From the NCBI RefSeq assembly GCF_963678975.1, contig NC_089279.1:28391609-28455608 (forward strand): a stretch of 64,000 nt of DNA, written 5' to 3'. The notes beneath the pieces were generated by a model. It worked only from the letters and a program-made list of their open reading frames with translations, was not told the DNA's origin and made no database searches. The stretch is from Dysidea avara (taxonomy: Eukaryota; Porifera; Demospongiae; Dictyoceratida; Dysideidae). This document shows positions 1 through 12,500 of this stretch, one piece after another. The translations under genes were made by a program, and so were the position numbers. Each line of letters opens with the position of its first letter. Position 1 is the first letter of the stretch.

Positions 1-379
1 CTATCCTACCTACCCTCTACTAAACACATGCAGCCATACAAATAAGGGCAATTCCTCCCTAGTTCTTATACCTAGAAATAAACTGTGTATCGACTTGTAT
101 AAATATTAGCATAGCAAAGTACATACGTGTAAGTTCCTTTGATGATATAGTGTTTTGTGTTCAGCATGAAAGATAATGAAATCACATCAGGTGACACTAT
201 TTAGTATAACAAACTATTTGATAATCACTGTTGTGATTGCCTAAATGAGGCAACCTTGAGAGTTTAACTGGGTGTGGACTTTCACTGAAAAATGTATCAT
301 AGATAATTTCACTAAAATGCATTCATCCTGATGTACAGTATAACACCCGCACTGCACTACACTATGAATATGTGTGTAT

Positions 380-414
<35 letters not shown>

Positions 415-693
415 TTCGTGCGTGCGTGCACACACATTGTGAGCAAACACCATATATGTGTTTATTAAAGCTCTTGAGTATATGGATACACCTTTAATAC
501 ACCATTCATCAAACCCACATCTCACACACTTAACACTGCACATACAATACACATGTACTTTGACTTCATTGAAAATCACATCAGCCCCTGAAATAAATCC
601 TTGAACAAAAGGATCATTAACTTCGTAATTGGAATAATCTTCCTATAAGTGACAACATATTATTCTGCCTGGTGAACTTAAATTGGTGACTAC
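1..693 (-). other. Intron sequence of COG4 at left edge
   Basis: There is no coding similarity on either strand. The stretch holds a TG-rich microsatellite at about 370-412 and otherwise unique AT-rich sequence. Because exon 24 ends at a donor site, this is most simply intron 24 of COG4 running off the window. Confidence 0.7.
370..412. repeat. (TG)n microsatellite
   Basis: An imperfect then perfect TG run inside the last COG4 intron seen. The open frame reading it on the minus strand (His-Thr repeats) is an artefact. Confidence 0.9.
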
Positions 694-3531
694 CTCAGAC
701 AAAACATGGCTGAAACTACCAAACACTTCTACCAGTGGTTGAAACTTTTGCAGCAACAGTTTCTCACAGACAGACGATATGGCAGTCTCACGGAGCTCCT
801 TAAATGAGGCTGCAGAGCTTCCCAAGTCAGCAACACAACTCTAAACAAAGTAACGACATTGAAAAAAATGACCACAGATTCTCACACATCTAAACTCCTA
901 CTTACGTCAAGCTTAGCTTCACTGCTTGACCCACCAATTTGAACCATCAACTTGGTAGACTCAGCCTGTAAAATGTTTCTATAGCATATGCAAAGCACCC
1001 TAGAGCAGGGAACATGCCTGAAGTGATTTGGTCAGTTTCTGTATGTTATTAATGGTCACCTCAATGTCATTCAACACCACCTAAAGTGTGCAATACAGTA
1101 CATAATGACATGACAAGTTGATTGATTTATAACACACCACTTAAAACATGTACATGAGAGAAGGAACAACCGCCCTCCTAGCAAATTAAACTGTTTACCT
1201 GTATACTGAGCCAAGAGAATTCACCACGGGGGTGACTATCAGATTAGAGTAACTACATAGGTTCAACTGTATCACATGACAAGGGGTTATGACCATGCAT
1301 GACTCTCTGTAAGCATGCAAAATAAACAATTTACTAAAATATGGTGAGTACACAGACCTGGTCGTACTCAAGTTTACACTCTTTACCAACAGTTTAAATT
1401 ATAATTGCTACAACAGGTACAGAAAATACTCACCAAGCTGGTGGAGAGGGTACCCTCAGGCTCTATGGTGGTTGGATACTTGCCTTGGAGTACACCAGCC
1501 CATTCCATTCTGTGGAGGAAAGAAGGGGACTATAAGGTGTGATCCATAGTGATGATCAATCCTTTGTCTACATGAAGTCATGCTGTTTAAATAATAATAA
1601 GAAATTCCAAATTCCTGGTCCACAGGCACTTGTCTAGATTCCATTACACTCCACAACTTGTTGACCATTTGTTAGCCACATACAACCCATACACTATAAC
1701 ATTCATATGCAGTACAAACCGCTCAAATGCAATGTCGTCTCGCAAGAGTGCAAGCAATTTTAAAAATTGCTAATTAAAGGGTGCGGCACCCATTTTACTT
1801 GTGAGTATTTATCCCGTTTCATTTGGGATGAATACTCGCGAGCAAACTGTGCCACGCTCTTTAATTAGCGAGTTTTTTATCGCTTGCACTCTCGCAAGAC
1901 GACATTGCATTTGAGCGGTGCCGTAGCAATATCCTTTGAATTGCCAACTTTGAGCTCTATAATTGTATAAGTGTTTAGAAGTTTGTGGTCTTAGTATTGG
2001 TCTGGACAGGATTGGTGAGGTGTAAATAATTCATTATGAAGCTCATATTGGTGTACTTCACAAGGCTTACTGTCCGGATACTGTTTAGAAGGCTAACTTT
2101 CGTCTTGTTCCTTTTGATATCTTTCTGTTTGCATATGTTTACATACTTATCAGAGTACTTGATTGATTGTGTACTGGGATAGGCAGCTTAAGCTGATGTT
2201 ATCCCGGGGAGCTGAAACATCACATTACTTGCGTGATGCGACAGCATTACTGACAAAGCACTACCTAAAAGTGGCGGAAATGAATTCTGAAGGCATTTTA
2301 CATGTCTAGTAGATCTAAAAGGTGTACTTCATGACCTCATTAATAAGACCACCTCATTACAGTGACCGTGTCAAGTAGGTCTCAAACATAGCTAAGGAAT
2401 GCTAAAAGCCATTCTGCAATTTAACAGCAATTAGAGGCTTCACAGTAAAACGGTGGAACTCCCAGAATATGGAGATTGTAGAGCTAGTCTGCATTTATAG
2501 ACTTGTCTCTTCTTGACAATAAGAAAAAGGGTCTGGCAATGTAATCACAGTGCACCCTTGCTGCAAGTATTGTATATACATCTGTACTCTACATGGCTCT
2601 GAGTGTTACTAGACTTGATTGGCTGTTTACGCACTGAGCTGGTATGTCTTTTGTTTGACCTGCATGACTGTCTTTGTTTTTATGTCAACTTATAGATGTT
2701 AAGCTTCGTAAATTTTAAAAGGAATAAAGTATACATAATTACTGGGTGTGTATTATAATAGTTCTCTCAACAGAGACTGACTCACGGACGTATGCATACT
2801 TTATATCAGGATAGTTGCTATTAATAAGTAGTGACTTGAGGGTCTTGAAAAAACAAGCAGGTTTCCAGATAAAAACAGAACTGCAATACAGAACTTTTCA
2901 ACATACTTTTAACTTTCTACCGAAAAGTTTTATAAATCATAATGTGATTACATCACTCCAATTTAGTGTACGCATCATAACGCATGCAAGGGTGTACTTG
3001 ACAGCAGTTCATGTTTACTCCATGTTATAGCCAAAAAAGAACACACTATCTATTAGTCTAAATATATAACACAGATGGGCAGGCTACCAGGCCAAACAGT
3101 AAAAATACATATACCTGAAATGGTATGGGTGGTACCATGCAGAGCATGGTATGTGATATACTGTATGTACATGGTCTAATTGGTGGGGTTATATTATTTG
3201 GCAATAAACTACGTATATTGGCAAACTGTTAATTTGGTGGACTTCTCATTACTGACATTAGTCATGGAACATATTGGAGTTACGATGATATTGGTATGAC
3301 TAATTACTGTGGTAAATGCAATAGAAATTCGCCATTGTTATAAAATTAATTTTTTAAAATTACCAATCAAACTGCATACAGGATAGATTGAATCCCATGC
3401 TTGTGGTAAAATACATACTTTGCTATGGTTACAAATCTACTGTGCTTCCTTACCCTGCATAACTGGTGGTAGGGTAGCTTGCCTTCAGTCTGGTTTTGAG
3501 AGCATCTTTATGGTCTGTCATTAACAGTGTA
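694..3531 (-). CDS. COG4: COG4 exons 20-24 (last exons in window)
   Basis: Exons are 3454-3531, 1434-1509, 1018-1080, 906-965 and 694-840. Exon 20 carries [17 protein letters not shown] (human DVLCNKLRMGFPATTFQ). Exons 22-24 run on as [30 protein letters not shown] and [18 protein letters not shown], matching the human FLVTLNNVEV to DLAAVSNKFRDLLQEG stretch. Exon 22 ends CAG followed by GCATGT, again a GC donor. Exon 24 stops at a GTAGTC donor; no further coding match is found in bases 1-693. Confidence 0.9.
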
Positions 3532-6500
3532 CTAGAAGAACAAAACACATGAATTTCGACAAAGAGAAAAAGTGTTGTCTCCTAGGTAGATTGTGTCTGC
3601 AAAATTTACTTGTCACTTTATACAGTGAAACCTAAACAATATGGTAACCTAAGTCAAGACAAGGAGCTGGCAATATATAAGGGGCTTTTAGCTGGAGCTT
3701 CAGTGAAAAATAAATTTTTAAAGCCACACAAAATCTATTTTTATGAGCTTCCTTATACCCATTCAGTGTCAGGATGTAAATTCCAACAAATAAAATATAC
3801 ACTACACACACCAGCACATGACATTGTAGAACTGTTACATCACAGGATCAGAATGAGTCATTGGTACTGAAAGTTAAACTCTGGCTGACTTCCTTTTCCA
3901 TACAGCTCAATATACAAGTACAAATTATATCCAGAAACACTGTTGTAGTGATGCAGGCCAAGTAGTTAGGTTTCAACACTTACTTGGAGTGGTTCAACAT
4001 GGCACAGGCTCCATCCACGCTACAACTGCTGAATGATCTCCTAAAAGGAAAATAAAGACAAAGAAATGATATAGCAGAATCTCTTTAACAGTCTTAAAGT
4101 CCAGAAATTCTATACCACAAACATAAATAAATTTATAACAAGCTTTGTTTGGCTAAACACAATGTACATATATACAGAGTAAAACGTAATATTTTGTTTA
4201 CTATTAATTTATAATTTAACAGAAAAAATATGTAAGGTTGAAGATTCCACCATTCAAATGTGTCTGAAAGTTTTTACAAGGTTCTACCATGAGATACTAT
4301 CAGTGCAGTTGTAGTTATAGTCCACTATTCCCACGCATACCTGAGGCACTTGTGAATAATGTAGAAGCCATCATCTACCACACTGGTTGTCTTGCCATCA
4401 GAACTAACTGTAGACATTTTCACTGCCTGAGCAATTACAGTGTAATATACAATTAACTTCAACTAGCCACAGCATTCAGACAGCCTTTTGACTTAGCAAC
4501 CAAGAATAAAGAGAATAAAACAGAAACACACCTTAGAGAAGGTTTCTTTCAGAAAGAAGTTTTCAATTGTAATATATTGGCTCATTAGCTCCTATAGCAA
4601 AAAATATAATGTAAAAATTCTAGTTACTATTTGATAAACATGGCATACTTGCAGTAAGTGGCTAGTTTTTGACTTTTTGACAACCACACCTGCTCTGGAC
4701 GTTGCTACAATTCAAAATAATATAAACAAACCATTACAGGCACATAATTGTACAATGCATCAGTCATATAAATACTTTCAATAGTGCTTGTACACTATTA
4801 CTATACACAAAATCAATATTGATATTGAATGTATTACTATAATACCTAAAGCAGCTTGGTCTCCTGAAGCTCCACTGCCCTATATACCATATGTAAAGAG
4901 TTGCATATAAGAAATACATTAAAAAATGATTGTACATATAAAATAACACTTTAACCATATATTGGTTAGTAAGGGATAGATTCCTTGGCATGCAGTAATC
5001 TAGTTGCTTCCTCTATCCACCCTCAATGGGTGGTACAAATGCATGTATACCATCAAGCCAGAATATGCAACTTTGGTCCCTTTAAAGGCAGCCACAATCA
5101 CACAGAGTTTGTAATCCACTTGCACCTGCCCAGTGAAAACTAAATGAAACACTTAAATAATTACTTATGTTACAAAAAGCCAGTGTATTTAGTACAATAT
5201 CTATATCACAAGGTGTGGTACACTTCTCTACCTTAATTCAACCTTAGGATGATAATTGTTATTGTGGCGTCTTAAGATTGTGGTGTTATGTACACCACAA
5301 TAACACAATTATTGTTGGGCTATGAATGGCAATTTGTTGTAATAACAATTACCTGAATGGCTCAGATCACAGAGTGATTGCCAGCTATTCTGGATTACAT
5401 GAGGAATGTGAGGTGAACATATGGCGATGTGTAGAAGAATCGCTTGAAGACATAACCGAAGGAGCGAAAAGGACACTACGTTCGCTGACTGAGCAAGAAA
5501 AAAGGCCGAATGGTGTGAACACGTGGCAGTATTTATATGGCAGTTGTGAGTCATTGTGACGTCACTTCCTTTTTTTATGGATACTACAAAAACTTGCTGA
5601 AATATAGAAAACTAGGCCAAACACGTTGATATGTGATCCGAGCATTCCGAAATGTAATTAGTAGAAGGCAAACATTACCCACACAATGTCACAATGATGT
5701 GTATACAATCACCCACTACTTCTTTTGACACACATACTCACATGTTATAGTATGTTCACGTTGAGCTGAATCCTCAAGAACATTTAATAACTCATGGATG
5801 CAATTACACATGATCTTGAAATTTGGCTCATTTGTAGCACTGCTTGACCCGCTAAATATTTCAAAATCTTTTTGTTCAAATGTTTGACATAATAGTTACA
5901 GCCAATCAAAATTTTCACAATACATTTCCTATGGGGAAGCCATATAAGTACAGTGTCCATTACAGCCCTTTCCCAAACTTGTAATGGAGCCAAACCGTAC
6001 GTGTCTGCTGTTGACACCTCTACTGTTACCAATAATCATCTGGTTGGCTGAAATGTTAACTCTGTTGAGAAAAAATCCACTTTTAATTTTTAGCTGTTTT
6101 TCAGGATTCAGCTCAACGTGAACATACTATAGTCATTCACATGTGCTAGCAAGCCCAATAAATGCAGTTATGGTTTTAAACTCCTTGTAAAAACAACACT
6201 AAGGTGTATTACTGATAATTACTCAATATGGGATGCATATGTGTGAGCATGAATGTGTGAAAGAAAGGCCTTCTGTTTTTGTCACACCTAACTTACAACA
6301 AACTTCTTGCGTAGGAACTTGAAGTAGAGCTCAGTGTGCGCATTACACATGGCCATCTCTGATAGAAAATTGTCAAACAACATTGGATCTGGCCTATACA
6401 AGAAGGTGTTGCAGTGATTAAGTGTAGTTGAATTGCTCCTTATCACTTACATTTAACCATAGACACAAGTAACTTCAATAGTGTTATGTACAAAACAAAC

Positions 6501-9500
6501 AGCAATTTTATATGGAAAATAAGGCTTTAGTTATACAAGTTCTGAATCAGACTCAATAAGATTTTGTAAACATGTTTATATATTGTATAGTATCATCATT
6601 TAAATCCTCATTAGATCAATATTGAAAAGAAAGAGAGTATGGGAAGGCTCTTGATCTATTAATTAAATACCAACACGTAGCAGTTGGAGGTGATCTTTCA
6701 CACTGAAACAATCTGGTATTATTCTAGTACAACTAGCCATATATAAATGTCCTTCATTCAAATTCTATCAGACACCAATTTTACATATTACATGCAGTTA
6801 TCTTTTATAATTTTATTAGCATTATAAGGAAAAGAAAATAAGTTAAAAGCGTGAGATTTACAGATTATGATTTTGCCATAAGCTTTCAATCAAGCATGTA
6901 GTCCGTCAAGATGTACTAAAGTAACGTACACTGCACTTCACAATTAAACGTGTCTATATCCACAAGCAACTTAACACTGTTAAATGTACACAACATAGCT
7001 ATAGTCAGTATAGGTTGATAGTTTCAAGCAGACCACAGCTGTGTTGAATGAAATAACAGAAGCATGCAATTTGCTATACCATTGATGAAGGTGGGGAAGA
7101 TGGAAATTGTGAAAAACAAAATCAGATGTACTAAGTTGGACAAAATACATTAAATATTTTACTACAACTAGTTAAACTTCAATTCAACAATTTAATAATT
7201 GGAAACCATATTCTCTAGGAAAGAGTCAGTGAGAGTGAGACTTCTGTCAAACCATAATTTAATTTCTGTTTAATTGTTTTACCTGGGAGTGACTTGACTG
7301 GAATGACTCACCACTTGTTTCACCTATTGAAATAACGATCACATGCAAGGTGGATGTTGTTGAGTAATATCACAATGCTTGCCTTTTGCTCCAGTTGCCT
7401 TTCTCCCTGATATTGTTTCATTATAGCATCTAATTGTCTATCACATTCCTCCTATACATGTGAGAGTTGCATGTGAACACACTAAACTATAGGGTGTATA
7501 TATATATATTCCCATACTCCACGTGGGCATATGTGTGCAAAAACATCATGCACTGTTATACAGCTATCATAATACTAGCGTGGATTTTAAAATAGGTAAA
7601 ATTCCAATCTATTGTTCTAAGAAGTTGTATATATGCATAGATAGTTTCACAGAAACAGTGATACTCTTTTACTATTTAGGGCAACAAGTTTTGGAGGCAC
7701 AAGCATAATTATCATGTACACAACATGGTTTACAAAATCCTTTCTGTGACAGATTTAATCAGTGGGGGTGAATACCTTAATTACCACTATAGTCAATTAC
7801 TGACTGGATTCTACTACAATCTTATTAACAAACAAAACACACATGACTAATAGGACCACAACTCTAGCACTGTTGGATGCTAATAGACAACAAACACCAC
7901 AGCTTTTTATGCATGCCAATCAATCTTCCTGATCAAAGGAATTAACCTATTCTTACAATACACATAGCTTTCCTTATAGAGCCATCTAAAATGTTAAAGT
8001 GCACCACTGAATTGGATTAACACTAGGGTGGAGTGCTATGGAGACTTGTTATAAAGCCATACTACTTACCTGTATCACTAAATCTATTTATAAACTGAAC
8101 ACTGATACAACATATGACCCCATGTTTTGAAGTAGTCAAAAGTTACAAGATGTACAGTAGTCTTGGAAACAGTACACATATAAATATAAGAAATGTAACA
8201 CGATGTCTAGTGACTAATCCTTGCTGTGACAATAATCATGTGACGGTTACAATTTTAAAAGAAATGTCTACCTGTAGCAATTACTTGACTCAAAACCTCA
8301 ATAGCCTGTCTTGTTAAGGTTAACAACTATTTTGATTAAGCTTAAGGATTCCTTTCCATAAGCTTATTTCATAGCAATAAGTTTACAATTGCTGCACTTG
8401 TCTTTTAAACACTCCTATTTCTAATTGAGAATGCTTGGACAGTCTTGGATATAACAAAGGTGACAAGTTATCTATACATATGTTAAATTCATCAGCTAGT
8501 AGTAGAAAGAACTAACAATATAAAATTTGAAAAATATACCCAATCACCCAATTAATTACAAAACTGCAGTCAAAATCTTTCAGCATGATGAACTGCATCA
8601 TCACCGCTATCGTGGCATGATCGTTGACATCACTAAAATGGCTATTCATTCATTGTCGCTTCAGCTTTACACATAGGGTTTGAGACTACTGGCTCATGGC
8701 TGCTGGCCATAAATAGCAACAAGTACAAGGTTCAGTGCACATAAATACAATAAATCTTTGTAAGGGCAAGCATATTATTCTCTGCATGAGAAATGTTATT
8801 AATATGGCCTGCAAATCTAGAAAAAGATTTGTAGAAATGCCTTTCATTAATGAACAAATTTATTTAAGCGGTTTTGTGACATATGTAAACATTAACAAAC
8901 TTGGAAAGTAATAAATGCAAGCAATGCAACTTGTACTTGATACAAATATAGAAACATGCATAGAAACACCTTTCAGTAATAAACAAATTTAGTCAAGTGA
9001 TTTTTCATGACTTAAACTATATGCAAAAGCAATAAACACTTGTGACTCAACTTTTCTTGAAGTCACTACAATATTGTCTATCTCGTCATATAATATGCTA
9101 GTTAAATTTTGACATAAATTGTTGAGACTACAAAAGTTTTCGTTTTCAACATTCCAATTTTTCTGGTACACACAAATGTACTCATGAATGTACAATTGAA
9201 ACAGTTCTAGCTAGGTTATTGTAGTGTTAATGGTAAACGGTCATTGGATACTTCATTCACAATAGTGTCTACTGAAAGAGTACAACAACAAGTTGTAAAC
9301 AATTCTATAGTTTTTGGTAGCAAGTTCTGCAACAGTCTTTTCTCATTACAGTCTGATATTTGTCCAGCAGAAACCAGCTGCTGTAGAGATTGTACAATGA
9401 ATTAAAGTGAAAGATAATGAATATGTCTGTGATACAGTACACAGAAAGCTTTGTAGTGCAACTTAAGATCTAGGATAGGGACATTCATCCTGTTTTGTCA

Positions 9501-12500
9501 CCATTTATGGTAACGTAAGTGTACACCGGTTCAAGCAGAATCCACATGTACATAAAAACTACTTTTCTGTCCTGCATTCCTCACGGTAGCATCATCACTA
9601 CAGTGCATGCAAGTTGTCAAACAGTACAAGATCTACATGCTCCTTGCATACATATGCACACGCGCACACACACACAAAATTTAAGTTAATACCTGCAGTT
9701 GTTCCATGAGAAATGGCATTTTATCAGAACCTAGATGTATATACATGTACTAATATCAAAGCTGCAACACACTAAGAACTATCACAAAAGTACATATGTT
9801 GTATTTTCCAGGCTACATTAAATTTATACTGCAGGTAAGTAAAAATAAAGATTTTAAAATCAAATTATATAGCAACACTACTTTCCTGTTAATCCAACAT
9901 GTTGGGATGTGGTTTTGTTTTGCAATTTCCTGTGCATGCATTTTAGTTGACACAACAAGTTTATATGATAAAACAAGCTATACCCAAGAATTCTGAAGGC
10001 AACTGCATTGTTGGCTCACTAACCAGTAAGCATGTCAGACAAACTATCAGGTTGATCTGACATTTGTCTGCTTAATAACTGAAGCTTATTTTCACCTCTG
10101 CTAAATATGCACATGAAACTTACACTGAAGAACTACTACCTATAACATTAAAAACTAACAGGTTTCTTTTACAGTAGCGTCAGTTGGTCTATGGGAAGTG
10201 GCCATCAAAAGCCATACTGTTCTAGTGTTAGTGTTCAGCTGATTAAGATAACGAGATTTTCTATTCATTGGTACAATTTACTGCTTTATAAACTGACAGA
10301 CAAATTGAATACTTCAACACAAATACTCCCTATCTGCAAAGAAAATTAGTACCAACCAATAAATCAAGCAATAATTATGTAAAAACTACAACTATCTTTT
10401 GCACACCTAGATGTAATAGTAGGATAATCCTATTACTTTCCAGGCAAGGATTGGACTAGCATTCTAATGCACCCATCATTACATTGCCACACTATCCCCC
10501 TTGGGATTATGCAGGGCAATGGTGAAGATTTGACACACCTCAATATCAAATGCCCCATATGCAGGGCAGTCTTACTAGTGTGTCAAATCTTTCATATAAG
10601 CCCTGGTTGCATTACAGGAGATTTCATCCTCTAAATCGGAACAACAAAAAATCAGTCGAGTGCTTAATATTAACAAGTGATGGTCAAACACCTCATGGTG
10701 TGGCCATGGTTTTGTGTCAGTGTTACTAGTAAATCGCCGGGAAGATAGCGCATGAAATATATTGATAGGCGCATAAGTACAAACAAATTATTACATGTTA
10801 ATATGCAAAATCAGTATTGTATACATGTATGCACAACCTGAGATTCTTTTATACAAAACTAAAGGAAGAATGGTTATTGTATCTACATGTGTAGAGATCA
10901 AACCACAAATACAAGATTACTTACACAGATGTATGTGTTACATAGCAAAGCACGTATCACTTGAGTATGGATTGCAATTTACAACTCTTTTAGTAGCTAA
11001 GCAACCAGATAATCTTAAGTAGTGTGATGTCAGTCTGTGTCACAATCAAATTCTTTCAGTAATGTTTAACACGACTCTTGCACAAAGGACCAACAATGAT
11101 GAATCAAAACAGATTTAACATACCAATGTATCAATAAACAAATGATGTTGGAGAAACAGACTGTAAGATATTGCCATTAAGAGAGGGGGTGCAGCAAGTG
11201 GTAATACACTTGTGCAGAACTTTATAAACTAAAACTACATAGTACCTTAACACTTATTGCTACATCACTGTAACTTCACCAAAAGCCTTCTTTATAGAGC
11301 ATACTGGAAAGCACTCTAGACTAATGACATGTTACTGATGCACTTCTGTGCTATTTTTACAGACCTACAGAGAAAATGTTACACAGCGAACATGCTGCAG
11401 TAAAGCAGTTGTTCAATTAGCAGACACTTGGATCAAAGATATTTTTTCAACATGCTAATACTATAGCTTATAGCTGGTAGGTAGGTAGGTAGGTATACAC
11501 ATACAATGTAGACTTGTTGCAATATTTTTATTTTGTTACAAGCACAATGAAAACTATTCGGTACAGCCAAAGGCCCAAAACAATTGGCAGAGAATAGCTA
11601 CATAGTCTTGCCACATACACATTCAATGTAAAGGGTTAAGTATTTTAATTAACCACACCTATCAGCAGTACACACAGAAGACTCATAAAATGTCCAGACA
11701 TCAAGAGGTGGATTAATAGTGTCATCTTAGCATACAAAGTAAGAGAAAACTTACGATGAGAAGGCATCTTAAAAATCTCACTACCAAATAACAAATTCCC
11801 ATGCATCCGTGTCTAGCTTATGATTAAATTAAAGCTACGTTAATCAGTATGGAGTCACGAATGTATTGTCTGAATACATGAATCTCCACCAATTAAAAAC
11901 TTTATGCAACAAGCAACGCCTACTCAATTATGCAGTCGACATTGACAACACACAACCACACCTGAGTGGTAATCCTATTTTATGTTATGCCAGCTAGCAA
12001 TCACATCACAAACAATTGATATAAAGGCCTGAATTGTACTTGACTCCCGTCACCACTGAAAAGGAATTTCCTTTGTTTTAGTATGCGAGTGTGTGTGTGT
12101 GTGTTGTTTTGTGTACATAATAAACTACCTGGATATGGGAAATATTGAGGTACCCACGTTGTTTCTGTATAGCAGTGTTATAAATGTTATAATAAATCCA
12201 ATTTGTAGAGGTTTAGTTTGTTTTGCAAACTTTGGTTAAGAGGCAACAGGAGACAAATCACCTGATAGCAGCTATAGCCCATCAAACATACCATAACATG
12301 CTTCAATTAATGGTTGATGATCTTCCACGATCCGTGCTATCCCTTCATACAGAAGCATTAGTGTGTCCGCATAAATTACACTAGCCCTCTGACCTTAAAT
12401 ACACATTTATTTATAAACAACACATGGATATTTTGGAATGTAACATAAAGTAACAGTATAGTTGCAATTAAAACATGCTAATTATGCTGCAGTCAAAAAC

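Noticed and set aside
5040..5140. Open stretch ([16 protein letters not shown]) considered as the missing COG4 exon 15
   Set aside because: No similarity to COG4, and it does not satisfy the required phase; the 34-bp exon at 4846-4879 does.
5215..5310. Short hairpin around AATTGTTATTGTGG and its complement
   Set aside because: Imperfect and small, with no flanking duplication or second copy in the window; not enough to call an element.
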